DNA of 31,152 nt from Selenomonas sp. (GTDB lineage Bacteria > Bacillota > Negativicutes > Selenomonadales > Selenomonadaceae), in the NCBI GenBank assembly GCA_015265235.1, contig JABZYJ010000006.1, forward strand, positions 1 to 31,152, given 5' to 3'. The notes under the pieces were generated by a model, which was not told the origin of the DNA, made no database searches, and was given only the letters and a program-made list of their open reading frames with translations. A program made the position numbers and the translations under genes. Positions 1 to 8,313 of the stretch are shown here, one piece after another. The number at the start of each line of letters is the position of its first letter. Position 1 is the stretch's first letter.

Positions 1-1359
1 GCCGTAAACAGCAAGTCCCGTGCGCTCCGTCCCCTGTCCCTCGATGCCGAGATCGGCAGAGAGCGTACCGCTGAGATCCGCAGGGAGCGGCAGCTGTGCA
101 TCCGTCCGCAGACGGTCAAGGGGCAGTCCCGCGATCTTCAGATGTGCTGCATAGGAGAGATCGGCCGCCGAGAGAGTGCCCTCACCCGAGATATTCCCGC
201 CGAATGTCTCCGCCGCAAGATTTTGGAACGAGAGCATTCCGTCCGCGTATGCGATATCGGCGTCGGCGCGGGTGACGCCAACATTGCTGACCGTCCCGCC
301 CTCTGCCGTCACGTGCCCGGCTGCCGTCGGAGCATCCATCGTCCCCGTCACGCGGACATCGGCAGAGACAGTTCCCGTATAGGGGCTCTCCGCATAGACC
401 GCCGCGGGGGCAAAGTGCTCCGCGCGTACGCGGAGATCGAGATAGGGCGCATCCGTATCGAGGCGCACCGTGCCATCGACACGCGCCGTCTGCTCCGCCG
501 CCGTCGCCGTTGCCGCCACGAAGAGAGCACGCTCGTCAAAGCGCAGAGCCGCACTCGTCAGCGTCGTCTGCGTGCCGTAGAGATCGGCATCCGCCCGAAC
601 GCCCTCGATCCGCCCCTCCATCGTGCGCGTCCCGTCCACGAGACGCAGCCCCGCGCGCACGCGGTCGGCGTGCAGTGCACGGATCTGCACGCGCTCGGGC
701 AGCGCCCCCTCGGGCAGGAGGGCAAGGAGCGGCGTCAGATCTGCATCATCTGCCGCGAGCTGCACATCCTGCACATCGCTCGTTTTCTCCCCGCGTACGC
801 GCAGCGGAATGCCCATGAACTGTGCCGAGGCATCGTAGGAGAATGCACCGCGGTCGATGTCCACCGCGCCGCTCAGATCGGTCAGTTCATAGCTGTGCCC
901 CGCCACAACGGCATCCGCCGTACCGTCTGCGATGCGGATGCGCCCGACAAAGGTGCTCGGCTCCGCATCGTCCGAGACGAGATCGGCATAGTTCCACGAG
1001 CCGTCCTCCCGCTGGACGAGATGCGCATGCACGCCCGTCAGCAGGATCTCATCCACCGAGGTCGCCGGGGATGAAAGCAACGAAAGCAGACGAAGCGTCA
1101 CCCGCGCCCTGTCGGCGCGGAGGACTTCCTCCGTCTGCTTATCGTAAATCACAATATCATCAATGGCGAGTTCATGCAGAGAACGTATCTCCACCGCGCC
1201 GATCTGCACATCCGTCCCAAGCTGCTGCGACGCGATGCGCCCCGCCGCTCGTCCGACCTCTGCCATAAAGGCCTCTGCCCGCACGATATGGACAGCGACC
1301 GCCGCGCAGAGGAGCACTGCCGCCAGCGCAATCGCGCAGACCCATGTCCTCTGTCTCAT
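1..1359 (-). CDS. TamB/AsmA-like envelope protein, N-terminal part (runs off the left edge)
   Basis: The frame stays open from the ATG at 1359 to the first base of the window, giving 453 codons with no stop. The protein starts with a short basic stretch and one hydrophobic segment at about residues 7-27, as in a signal anchor. After that come long stretches of beta-rich, repetitive sequence with many short G-x-V/D-x-S/T-like strands, such as GSWNYADLVSD and AEGGTVSNVGVTRADADI. This fits the AsmA/TamB superfamily of large proteins anchored in the inner membrane that span the periplasm and serve lipid or outer-membrane protein transport. The diagnostic C-terminal TamB domain would lie outside the window, so the assignment is at superfamily level. 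It follows the tolC-like gene by 39 nt with an AGGGGAG ribosome site, so the two are probably co-transcribed. Confidence 0.68.
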   Translation of the reverse strand, partial: MRQRTWVCAIALAAVLLCAAVAVHIVRAEAFMAEVGRAAGRIASQQLGTDVQIGAVEIRSLHELAIDDIVIYDKQTEEVLRADRARVTLRLLSLLSSPATSVDEILLTGVHAHLVQREDGSWNYADLVSDDAEPSTFVGRIRIADGTADAVVAGHSYELTDLSGAVDIDRGAFSYDASAQFMGIPLRVRGEKTSDVQDVQLAADDADLTPLLALLPEGALPERVQIRALHADRVRAGLRLVDGTRTMEGRIEGVRADADLYGTQTTLTSAALRFDERALFVAATATAAEQTARVDGTVRLDTDAPYLDLRVRAEHFAPAAVYAESPYTGTVSADVRVTGTMDAPTAAGHVTAEGGTVSNVGVTRADADIAYADGMLSFQNLAAETFGGNISGEGTLSAADLSYAAHLKIAGLPLDRLRTDAQLPLPADLSGTLSADLGIEGQGTERTGLAVYG

Positions 1360-1373
1360 AGAACTCCCCTAAA

Positions 1374-1393
1374 CGGACATCCGCAGATGTCCG
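1374..1393 (-). other. Intercistronic hairpin between the tolC-like and tamB-like genes
   Basis: Bases 1374-1381 and 1386-1393 form a perfect 8-bp inverted repeat with a 4-nt loop, lying between the stop of the tolC-like gene and the ribosome site of the downstream gene. No T-run follows on the minus strand, so it is unlikely to be a full terminator. It may protect mRNA ends or damp downstream expression. Confidence 0.45.
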
Positions 1394-1398
1394 CCGTC

Positions 1399-2931
1399 TC
1401 ATTTTGCCATCGTCATCTCGTAGGCTGCATTGGCCGCACGGACGCGCTCGATGGAGGCAGCTGCCTCCTCCGCCGTCGGTGCCGGCTCTGCCGGCCGTAC
1501 CTGCGCCCCCTTCGGGGTCTCGAGCAGGGCATCCTCATGGAGCACGGCTGCCTCACGGGCGGCACGGGCGCGCTTGCCATGATCGATCACACGACGATAC
1601 TGCATTGCATCGAGATCGACAGGCACGCCCATGGCATTGTCGAGCGCCGCCTTACTCGTATTGTAGCGGTAGAGTGCCGTCGCGTAGTTCGTGCGCGCCG
1701 TCGTCAGATTGTCCGAGGAACGCATGACCTCGAGGTTCGTCCCGACGCCCGCATTGTAGCGCACGCGGGCGATATTGTAGTCCTCCTCCGCCTGTTTGAC
1801 CGCCTTTTCCGTCGTGTCGATATTCTGCTCAGCGGCACGCAGGTTGAGGTACGCCGTGTGCACATCGAGGCGGATGCGCTCATTCGTTGCCGCCAAAGCC
1901 TCCTCGGCTTTGCGCAGCTTTGCCTTTGCCTCGTGCACCTGCGCTGTCGTCGCCTCGTTGTCAAAGATGCCCCACGTCGCACTCAGGCCGAGTGTCCACA
2001 TATCCTTGGCCTGCATGCTGTTCTTAAAGGCGTGCTCACCCGCAATCGAGCGGGTCGCTGCCGCATTCAGCGTCGGAAGGTTCGCCGCCGCTGCCTGCTC
2101 AACCGCCGCCTCTGCCTGCTTGACCGTATAGTGTGCCGCCGCCGCATCCGCACGGTAGACGAGGCCGTAGTCCGTGCAGTCCGAAAGGGCGAGATCGTAC
2201 GCCGTATAGCGCATCTCGTCGCTCGTCTCCAGCGTCGTATCCGTCGGCAGACCGATCACATTGTTCAGCGTCGCGACGGCGACGGCATAGTCGTTCTTTG
2301 CCGAGGTCAGCGCCTGCTGCGCATTCGCGAGCTCCACCTCAGAGGCGAGCACATCTGCACGCGCCACCGTACCCGCGCGGAACTGCGCATTCACATCGTC
2401 GAGATGCTTCGTGAGCGTCGCAACCGTCTCCTCACGCACCTGCACCATGTTGCGCGCCTGCAGGATGTTGAAATAATCCGTCGTCGCCGTCAGGCGAATG
2501 GTCTGCTTCGTCTGCTCCAGCGTGAGATCCGCCGCGTTCAGCCCGTAGCGTGCCTCCTTGCGCTGGGCATTCATGCCCGCATCAAAGAGTACCATCGCGA
2601 GGGTCGCCTTATTTTCGTATGTATCCTTGTAGGGGGATGGCGGAAGGAGCAGCTCCTTCGCCTTACCGCCGACACGAGCTGCCGTCCAGTCCCACGTGAG
2701 CAGAGGCCCCGCACTGCGGTTTGCCGCATGCAGCTGCTCATGCGCAGCGTCTACATCCGCGAGCGACTGTTTGATCGTGCGGTTGTTCGCGAGTGCCATC
2801 TGCACGCTGTCCGCAAGGCTGATCTTTACCGTCTCCGCCGACACTGGCGCGGCAAAGAGCCCAATCGCCGCGCTGAGCGCGAGAGCACACGCAAGACGTC
2901 CTGCCAGAGTTCCCTTTGTCTTCAAATCCAT
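1399..2931 (-). CDS. TolC-family outer-membrane efflux/secretion protein
   Basis: The 510-residue product has a Sec signal peptide at residues 1-32, with likely cleavage after VSA. The mature part starts with a typical TolC segment (VKISLADSVQMALANNRTIKQ, shown in part) and contains two similar halves of long alpha-helical heptad-like sequence rich in A, E, N, Q and T. This is the layout of outer-membrane factors, which form trimeric channels for type I secretion or RND efflux. I placed the start at 2931 rather than at an upstream in-frame start (2997) because GAGGAGGAA directly precedes this ATG and the signal peptide begins there. A promoter lies at 3019-3047. Its partner pump is not in the window, so the substrate is unknown. 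The tamB-like gene follows closely. Confidence 0.88.
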   Translation of the reverse strand: MDLKTKGTLAGRLACALALSAAIGLFAAPVSAETVKISLADSVQMALANNRTIKQSLADVDAAHEQLHAANRSAGPLLTWDWTAARVGGKAKELLLPPSPYKDTYENKATLAMVLFDAGMNAQRKEARYGLNAADLTLEQTKQTIRLTATTDYFNILQARNMVQVREETVATLTKHLDDVNAQFRAGTVARADVLASEVELANAQQALTSAKNDYAVAVATLNNVIGLPTDTTLETSDEMRYTAYDLALSDCTDYGLVYRADAAAAHYTVKQAEAAVEQAAAANLPTLNAAATRSIAGEHAFKNSMQAKDMWTLGLSATWGIFDNEATTAQVHEAKAKLRKAEEALAATNERIRLDVHTAYLNLRAAEQNIDTTEKAVKQAEEDYNIARVRYNAGVGTNLEVMRSSDNLTTARTNYATALYRYNTSKAALDNAMGVPVDLDAMQYRRVIDHGKRARAAREAAVLHEDALLETPKGAQVRPAEPAPTAEEAAASIERVRAANAAYEMTMAK

Positions 2932-3018
2932 TTCCTCCTCATCCGCTCCATGGAGATATGTCAGTGTAGCGGACTGCCCGGCAATCCGCGCACACAAAAA
3001 CTGTAGGTAGGTCTTATC

Positions 3019-3047
3019 ATTCTACCAGCTTCCCAGTTTTTTTTCAA
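3019..3047 (-). promoter_or_regulatory. Sigma-70-type promoter for the tolC-like operon
   Basis: On the minus strand TTGAAA (3042-3047) and TAGAAT (3019-3024) are separated by exactly 17 nt, in an AT-rich gap between the rplQ terminator and the tolC-like gene. The 5' untranslated region would be about 80 nt. No promoter-like sequence competes in this gap. Confidence 0.75.
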
Positions 3048-3077
3048 ATAAATTTATCGTTAACTGCCAGAGCATAC

Positions 3078-3105
3078 AAAAAGACCGCCCGCAGGCGGTC
3101 TTTTT
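3078..3105 (-). terminator. Rho-independent terminator after rplQ
   Basis: Bases 3078-3089 and 3094-3105 are a perfect 12-bp inverted repeat with a 4-nt loop. On the minus strand the GC-rich stem ends in TTTTT, 8 nt past the rplQ stop codon. This closes the ribosomal protein block and insulates the tolC-like promoter just beyond it. Confidence 0.9.
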
Positions 3106-3112
3106 GATTGGT

Positions 3113-3445
3113 TTAGACGAGCTCGATGATGGCCATCGGGGCGGCATCGCCGCGACGGGGGCCGAGCTTCAAGATGCGGGTGTAGCCGCTCTTCTTGTCC
3201 GTGTACTTCTCTGCGATTTCGCCGAAGAGCTTGCGCACAACATCCTCTTCCGCCAGAGCCGCAAGAGCCTGACGACGCGCACTGAGATCGCCGCGCTTCG
3301 CGAGCGTGATGAGGCCGTCGGCGAGGGAGCGCAGCTCCTTTGCCTTTGCCTCGGTCGTCTCAATGCGTCCATACTTGAAGAAGGATGTGAGGATGCTCCT
3401 GAAGAGAGCCTTGCGGGCCGCGGAATTGCGTCCGAGCTTTCTCAT
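3113..3445 (-). CDS. rplQ: 50S ribosomal protein L17
   Basis: The 110-residue basic protein begins MRKLGRNSAARKALFR, the conserved L17 N-terminus, and ends with the family's RILKLGPRRGDAAPMAIIEL block. L17 binds 23S rRNA near the polypeptide exit tunnel. Its N-terminus is a few residues shorter than in many L17 proteins. The only ribosome-site-like sequence (AGGAG, 10 nt upstream) supports this ATG. It is the last gene of the block, 19 nt after rpoA, and is followed at once by a terminator, which is the usual rpoA-rplQ ending in bacteria. Confidence 0.97.
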   Translation of the reverse strand: MRKLGRNSAARKALFRSILTSFFKYGRIETTEAKAKELRSLADGLITLAKRGDLSARRQALAALAEEDVVRKLFGEIAEKYTDKKSGYTRILKLGPRRGDAAPMAIIELV

Positions 3446-3464
3446 GTGTTTCCCACTCCTATCG

Positions 3465-4424
3465 TTATTCGTTGTCCTGTCTCAAGGAGAGTCCAAGCTC
3501 CTCAAGTTTTTTCTTCACTTCATCCAGAGATTTGCGTCCCAGGTTGCGCACCTTCATCATGTCGTCCTCAGTCTTCTGCGCGAGATCGGCAACCGTATTG
3601 ATGCCGGCGCGCTTGAGGCAGTTGAAGGAACGAACGGAAAGATCCAGATCATCGATGGTCATCTCGAGCACCTTCGCGCTGTCGTCGATCTCCTCGGGCG
3701 GGAAGTTCGGAACTTCCTCCTCCTCCTCGACCACGCTGCCGTCCATGTTCTGGAACAGACGCAGGTGCATGACGAGGATCGCCGCCGCCTTGCTCACCGC
3801 TTCCTCGGGACGGATGGAACCGTTCGTCCACACGTCGAGGATGAGACGGTCATAGTCCGTGACGTTGCCGACACGCGTGTCCTCTACCGTGTAGTTGACA
3901 CGCTGCACAGGTGAGAAGATAGAGTCGATGGGGATGACGCCGATGACATCATCCGGCTTCTTGTTCCGATCCGCCGGAACGTAGCCGCGGCCGCGCTCAA
4001 CGGTCATCTCGATCTTGAGTTTTCCCGTCTCCCCCATCGTTGCAATATGCAGTTCGGGGTTGAGGATCTCAATGTCGCTGCCGCACTCGATGTCGGCGGC
4101 GGTGACTTCGCGCGCGCCGGCCGCCTCGATGCGGATCGTGCGCGGCTCGCTGTCCTGCATACGGATGCAGAGCTGCTTGAGTGCCAGCACGATGCTCGTC
4201 ACATCATCCCGTACACCGGGAATGGTGGAGAACTCGTGCAGAACGCCGTCGATTTGGATGGAGGTGACCGCCGCTCCGTCCAAGGACGAGAGCAGCATCC
4301 GCCGCAGACTGTTGCCGAACGTCGTGCCGTAGCCCGGCTCAAGCGGCTCGCAGATGAAGCGGCCGTAACGTCCGTCCTCGCTGATCTCTGCGATCTCGAT
4401 TTTCGGTTTCTCGATATCTGTCAT
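3465..4424 (-). CDS. rpoA: RNA polymerase alpha subunit
   Basis: The product is 319 residues, close to the family's usual 310-330. The N-terminal domain, which dimerises and scaffolds beta and beta', carries TTFGNSLRRMLLSSL near residue 35. An acidic linker with EEEEEVPNFPPEEIDD joins it to the C-terminal domain, which has FNCLKRAGINTVADL and NLGRKSLDEVKKKL, the helix-hairpin-helix elements that contact UP elements and activators. Placement between rpsD and rplQ is the standard alpha-operon position and ties polymerase supply to ribosome synthesis. Confidence 0.98.
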   Translation of the reverse strand: MTDIEKPKIEIAEISEDGRYGRFICEPLEPGYGTTFGNSLRRMLLSSLDGAAVTSIQIDGVLHEFSTIPGVRDDVTSIVLALKQLCIRMQDSEPRTIRIEAAGAREVTAADIECGSDIEILNPELHIATMGETGKLKIEMTVERGRGYVPADRNKKPDDVIGVIPIDSIFSPVQRVNYTVEDTRVGNVTDYDRLILDVWTNGSIRPEEAVSKAAAILVMHLRLFQNMDGSVVEEEEEVPNFPPEEIDDSAKVLEMTIDDLDLSVRSFNCLKRAGINTVADLAQKTEDDMMKVRNLGRKSLDEVKKKLEELGLSLRQDNE

Positions 4425-4474
4425 CTATGTGCCTCCTCCATAATAAACGCGTAATGCAGACACATTCACATTCA

Positions 4475-5068
4475 TTATTTGGAGTAAAGCTCGACGATGG
4501 CCTGTTCGTTGACCGGAACGTCAATCTCCTCACGATGGGGGAAACGTGTCACCGTGCCCGTCAGGTTTGCCTGATCGGCAGTGAGCCATGCGGGTGCGGA
4601 GAGTGCATTGCTGCTCTCCTTGAGCTCCTTGAAGAACGCGCCGGAGCGGCTCTTCTCGGCGACCTCGATCACATCGCCCTCATGGACGAGTGCGGAGGGG
4701 ATGTCGACGCGCTTGCCGTTCACCGTGAAGTGACCGTGGCGGACGAGCTGACGTGCCTGACGGCGCGTGTTGGCAAGGCCGAGGCGGAACACGACGTTGT
4801 CCATGCGGCGCTCGAGGAGGCAGAGGAGGTTTTCACCGGTGACGCCGGACATCTTCTTTGCCTTCTCATAGTAGCCGCGGAACTGACGCTCGAGAACGCC
4901 GTAGATGAACTTCGCCTTCTGCTTTTCCTTGAGCTGAAGTCCGTACTCGGAGACCTTGCGGTTCGTGCGGCGGAGCTGACGCGTCGACTGGCGCGAACGA
5001 CCGAGGGTCGCCGGCTCGAGGCCGAGGGCACGGCAGCGCTTTAAGACTGGTACTCTATCAATTGCCAT
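4475..5068 (-). CDS. rpsD: 30S ribosomal protein S4 (form without the zinc site)
   Basis: The 197-residue protein nucleates 30S assembly on the 5' domain of 16S rRNA. The S4 RNA-binding domain is visible as RQARQLVRHGHFTVNGKRVD at about residues 100-120, preceded by RRMDNVVFRLG. The N-terminus reads MAIDRVPVLKRCRALGLE and has only one cysteine, so the four-cysteine zinc finger of many S4 proteins is absent. In several bacteria S4 also represses its own operon. I see no clear S4 target, but a 50-nt gap separates it from rpoA. It lies 20 nt after rpsK. Confidence 0.97.
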   Translation of the reverse strand: MAIDRVPVLKRCRALGLEPATLGRSRQSTRQLRRTNRKVSEYGLQLKEKQKAKFIYGVLERQFRGYYEKAKKMSGVTGENLLCLLERRMDNVVFRLGLANTRRQARQLVRHGHFTVNGKRVDIPSALVHEGDVIEVAEKSRSGAFFKELKESSNALSAPAWLTADQANLTGTVTRFPHREEIDVPVNEQAIVELYSK

Positions 5069-5088
5069 GTTGTTTCATCCACCTCCTG

Positions 5089-5481
5089 TTAGACGCGGCG
5101 ACGCTTCGGCGGACGGCATCCGTTGTGCGGGATGGGCGTCACGTCTTTGATCATGTTGACTTCGAGGCCCGTTGCCTGCAGCGAGCGAATGGCAGCCTCA
5201 CGGCCGGCACCCGGTCCCTTGACATAGACCTCGACGGACTTGAGTCCGTGCTCCATCGCGGCCTTTGCCGCCGTCTCTGCTGCCATCTGTGCAGCGAACG
5301 GCGTGCTCTTGCGCGAGCCGCGGAAGCCGAGACCGCCCGCACTCGCCCACGAGAGCGCATTGCCGCTCTTGTCGGTGAGCGTGACGATCGTATTGTTGAA
5401 CGTCGAGCTGATGTGTGCAACGCCCGACTCTATGTTCTTGCGAACTTTTTTCTTGGAACGTGTTGTTTTCTTAACAGCCAC
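5089..5481 (-). CDS. rpsK: 30S ribosomal protein S11
   Basis: The product is 130 residues and has ISSTFNNTIVTLTD near residue 25 and the C-terminal GCRPPKRRRV, both diagnostic of S11. S11 lies on the 30S platform beside the mRNA exit (anti-Shine-Dalgarno) region. The start is GTG, preceded by a GGAGG-type site. No ATG near it would keep the conserved N-terminus. It sits 15 nt after rpsM and 20 nt before rpsD, as usual for the alpha operon. Confidence 0.97.
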   Translation of the reverse strand: MAVKKTTRSKKKVRKNIESGVAHISSTFNNTIVTLTDKSGNALSWASAGGLGFRGSRKSTPFAAQMAAETAAKAAMEHGLKSVEVYVKGPGAGREAAIRSLQATGLEVNMIKDVTPIPHNGCRPPKRRRV

Positions 5482-5496
5482 CTCTACGAGCCTCCT

Positions 5497-5865
5497 TTAC
5501 TTTTTCTTGCCTGCGACGGCCTTCTTCGGGCCCTTGCGCGTACGCGCATTGTTCTTCGTGTTCTGTCCGCGGACAGGCAGGCCGAGACGGTGGCGGCGGC
5601 CACGGTAGCAGCCGATATCAACGAGACGCTTGATGTTCATCTGAATTTCGCGGCGAAGGTCGCCCTCCACCACGGCGTTCTTGTCGATGGCATCACGAAG
5701 TCTGACGACTTCATCCTCCGTGAGGTCGCGCGTACGCGTATCGGGGTTCACGTCCGCAGCTGCGAGCAGCTTCTTCGAGGTCGTGAGACCAATGCCGAAG
5801 ATGTACGTCAGCGCAATTTCAATTCTCTTGTCACGGGGCAAATCTACACCGGCAATACGTGCCAT
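5497..5865 (-). CDS. rpsM: 30S ribosomal protein S13
   Basis: This 122-residue protein opens with MARIAGVDLPRDKRIEIAL and the helix-two-turn-helix segment around YIFGIGLTTSKKLL. It ends in a basic tail, RTRKGPKKAVAGKKK, which reaches the decoding region and P-site tRNA. S13 forms the head-to-50S bridge with L5. The ATG is preceded by AGGAGG. It lies 15 nt after rpmJ. Confidence 0.97.
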   Translation of the reverse strand: MARIAGVDLPRDKRIEIALTYIFGIGLTTSKKLLAAADVNPDTRTRDLTEDEVVRLRDAIDKNAVVEGDLRREIQMNIKRLVDIGCYRGRRHRLGLPVRGQNTKNNARTRKGPKKAVAGKKK

Positions 5866-5880
5866 AAGTGCACCTCCTTT

Positions 5881-5994
5881 TTATCCTTGTCTTTGTTTAT
5901 GCTTGGGGTTCTCGCAAATGACCATAACGCGGCCCTTGCGCTTGATGATCTTGCATTTTTCACAGATTTTCTTGACAGACGGTCTTACCTTCAC
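5881..5994 (-). CDS. rpmJ: 50S ribosomal protein L36 (zinc form)
   Basis: This 37-residue gene starts at GTG (5992-5994) with GGAGG nine nt upstream. It starts MKVRPSVKKICEKCK and ends ICENPKHKQRQG. C11, C14, C27 and H32 form the zinc ribbon of the C-plus form of L36, which binds 23S rRNA helices in the peptidyl-transferase half of the large subunit. It is the first gene after a 158-nt gap that holds a promoter, so it may head a transcript running through rplQ. Confidence 0.96.
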   Translation of the reverse strand: MKVRPSVKKICEKCKIIKRKGRVMVICENPKHKQRQG

Positions 5995-6073
5995 TGCGCT
6001 TGCCTCCTTCCGTCTCCCTGCGCGCACGGGGCAGCGGAGCTGTGCCGCATACCCGAAAACGTCGATCTTATCT

Positions 6074-6102
6074 ATTCTAGCATAAAAACTTCGTGTTGAC
6101 CA
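6074..6102 (-). promoter_or_regulatory. Probable internal promoter ahead of rpmJ
   Basis: On the minus strand an extended -10 (TGC followed by TAGAAT, 6074-6079) lies 17 nt from a weaker -35, TGGTCA (6097-6102). The promoter would give a leader of about 70 nt to rpmJ. The 158-nt gap between infA and rpmJ is one of the longest in the block, which supports a function here. It would allow the rpmJ-rplQ genes to be transcribed apart from the upstream genes. Confidence 0.55.
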
Positions 6103-6152
6103 GTTTTTCCTGCTAATCAGCCGAACGCCCTATAATCGGTGCTTTCCTCGTA

Positions 6153-6371
6153 TTACTTAAAGCGATAGGTAATGCGTCCACGGGTCAGATCGTACGGGGT
6201 GAGTTCGATGGTCACCTTGTCGCCCGGAAGGATACGGATGAAGTTCATGCGTATTTTTCCGGAAACATGAGCGAGGACGACGTGTCCGTTCTCAAGCTCG
6301 ACCTGGAACATCGCATTGGGAAGCTTCTCAACGACTCTTCCCTCTACCTCGATGACATCCTGCTTTGACAT
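6153..6371 (-). CDS. infA: Translation initiation factor IF-1
   Basis: The 72-residue product is a single S1-type OB fold, with MSKQDVIEVEGRVVEKLPNA at the start, FQVELENGH, and the C-terminal RGRITYRFK. IF-1 occupies the 30S A site during initiation and modulates IF-2 and IF-3. Length and motifs match the family exactly. It lies 18 nt after adk. In many related genomes map sits between adk and infA, but there is no room for it here. Confidence 0.98.
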   Translation of the reverse strand: MSKQDVIEVEGRVVEKLPNAMFQVELENGHVVLAHVSGKIRMNFIRILPGDKVTIELTPYDLTRGRITYRFK

Positions 6372-6389
6372 TCTTCCCTTTCGCTCCTT

Positions 6390-7037
6390 TTACGCCTCAA
6401 GGACGGCGGCAAGATCCGCCTCCACCTTTGCGATGTCCTGTCGGCCGTCGATCTCCTTGTAGACGCCCGCCTTCTTATAGTAGTCGATCAGCGGACGCGT
6501 CGAAGACTCATAGACGGAAAGACGGCTCTTCATTGTCTCCTCGCTGTCATCGGCACGCTGGTAGGTCTCACCGCCGCAGTCGTCACAGACCCCCTCCACC
6601 TTCGTCGGGTTGAACTTCACGTGGTAGGAATGTCCGCAGCTCTTGCAGATGCGGCGTCCGACAGCACGCTCGATGAGATCGGCGGCGGGGACACTGATGT
6701 TGAGAACGGCGGTGAGTGCCATCCCGTTGTCCTTCAGGATCTCTGCGAGGGCATCCGCCTGCTCGACGGTGCGCGGGAATCCATCGAGGATGAATCCCTT
6801 CTCCTTGCAGTCCGGCTTACTGAGCCGCTCGCGCACGATACCGATGGTGACGGCGTCGGGAACGAGCTTCCCTGCGTCCATGTAGGACTTCGCCTCTTTG
6901 CCGAGGGGGGTCCCCTCTTTCACGGCTTCACGAAACATATCGCCCGTGGAGATGTGAAGAACATTGTAGCGTTTTACAAGGTTTACCGCCTGCGTGCCCT
7001 TGCCGGCACCCGGGGGACCCATCAAAATGATCTGCAT
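6390..7037 (-). CDS. adk: Adenylate kinase (zinc-binding LID type)
   Basis: The enzyme interconverts ATP plus AMP with two ADP. The P-loop GPPGAGKGT is at residues 7-15, the AMP-binding segment at STGDMFR and LDGFPRT, and the LID carries C131, C134, C151 and C154, the four-cysteine zinc site common in Gram-positive enzymes. The length of 215 residues is normal for the long form. It lies 18 nt after secY, the classic secY-adk arrangement. Confidence 0.98.
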   Translation of the reverse strand: MQIILMGPPGAGKGTQAVNLVKRYNVLHISTGDMFREAVKEGTPLGKEAKSYMDAGKLVPDAVTIGIVRERLSKPDCKEKGFILDGFPRTVEQADALAEILKDNGMALTAVLNISVPAADLIERAVGRRICKSCGHSYHVKFNPTKVEGVCDDCGGETYQRADDSEETMKSRLSVYESSTRPLIDYYKKAGVYKEIDGRQDIAKVEADLAAVLEA

Positions 7038-7055
7038 AGGGATCTCCTTCGTACG

Positions 7056-8312
7056 TTATTTCATAAAGCCTTCGTAGTGGCGCATGACGACCATCGACTC
7101 GATCTGCTTCATCGTCTGGAGGGCAACGCCCACGACGATGAGCAGTGCCGTGCCGCCGAAGTACACGCCCTGGATGTGCGTCGCCTCCGCGATGAGGTTC
7201 GGCAGAACCGCAATGAACGCGAGGAAGAACGCACCCGCGAGGGTGATGCGCGTCAGCACATAGTCGAGATAGTCCGCCGTCGCCTGACCGGGACGAAGCC
7301 CGGGGACGAAGCCGCCGTATTTCTTGAGGTTGTCCGCCATATCCTGGATCTTCACCGTCACCGATGTGTAGAAATAGGTGAAGAAGATGATCATGAGGAC
7401 GTAGAGCGTCGTCTGGAGGGGTTTGCCCCACTCAAGATAGGACGCCGCCGTCTTGACCCAGGGGATGTCGACGAACTGTGCCACCGTAATCGGGAACATG
7501 AGCACCGACGAGGCAAAGATGATCGGGATAACGCCCGCCTGATTGACCTTGAATGGAATGTGGCTCGAATGTCCCGTCGCCGTGCGGCCGCCGACGACAC
7601 GCTTCGCATACGTGATTGGGATGCGGCGGAAGCCAGTCTCAATGTGGATGACGAAGACGATCATCGCCAGCGCGATCACGCCGAACGCGAACACGCTGAA
7701 ATAGCTGATCGTCCCTGCCTTGACGTAGGCGAGGATCGTGCCGATGTTCTTCGGCAGCGCTGCGACGATGCCGGCGAAGATGATGAGCGAGATGCCGTTG
7801 CCGACACCGTTCGCTGTGATCTGTTCTCCGAGCCACATGAGGAACACCGTCCCCGCCGTCAGTGTGATGGCGATGATGAGTATGTTCACAGGGTTCGGGT
7901 TGAGAATCGCGGTCTTGAGACCGATCGACATGCCGATCGCTTGGAAGAACGCGAGCACCACCGTCAGGTAGCGCGTGACCTTCGTCGTTTTCTTATGCCC
8001 CTCCGCGCCTTCCTTCGACCACTGCTCGAGCGTCGGAACAACGACGTTGAGCAGCTGGATGATGATGGCTGCGTTGATGTAGGGCGTAATACTCATTGCA
8101 AAGACGGAAAATTTGCTGAACGCACCGCCTGAAAAGAGATCGAGGAGGCCGAACAGCGTTCCCTGCGAGAAGAGCTGCTCAATCGCCGTGGGGTCAACGC
8201 CCGGCACAGGGATGTGCGTCCCCATGCGGAACACGGCGAACATGATGAGCGTGAAGATGATCTTCTGCCGCAGCTCGGGAATCTGAAAGATGTTGCCAAG
8301 GGCACTGAGCAC
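7056..8312 (-). CDS. secY: Protein translocase channel subunit SecY
   Basis: The 418-residue protein has about ten hydrophobic membrane segments and the SecY signatures GTHIPVPGVD near residue 32 and PGLRPGQAT in the large cytoplasmic loop before TM9. It forms the SecYEG pore for export and membrane insertion. The start is GTG at 8310-8312, one base after the rplO stop codon, with its ribosome site (GAGGTGG) inside the end of rplO, so translation is probably coupled to rplO. Confidence 0.98.
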   Translation of the reverse strand: MLSALGNIFQIPELRQKIIFTLIMFAVFRMGTHIPVPGVDPTAIEQLFSQGTLFGLLDLFSGGAFSKFSVFAMSITPYINAAIIIQLLNVVVPTLEQWSKEGAEGHKKTTKVTRYLTVVLAFFQAIGMSIGLKTAILNPNPVNILIIAITLTAGTVFLMWLGEQITANGVGNGISLIIFAGIVAALPKNIGTILAYVKAGTISYFSVFAFGVIALAMIVFVIHIETGFRRIPITYAKRVVGGRTATGHSSHIPFKVNQAGVIPIIFASSVLMFPITVAQFVDIPWVKTAASYLEWGKPLQTTLYVLMIIFFTYFYTSVTVKIQDMADNLKKYGGFVPGLRPGQATADYLDYVLTRITLAGAFFLAFIAVLPNLIAEATHIQGVYFGGTALLIVVGVALQTMKQIESMVVMRHYEGFMK

Positions 8313-8313
8313 C

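Noticed and set aside
142..1074. 310-codon plus-strand frame at the left edge
   Set aside because: The minus strand carries an uninterrupted 453-codon frame here with a signal anchor, a ribosome site and AsmA/TamB-like sequence, so the plus frame is a shadow.
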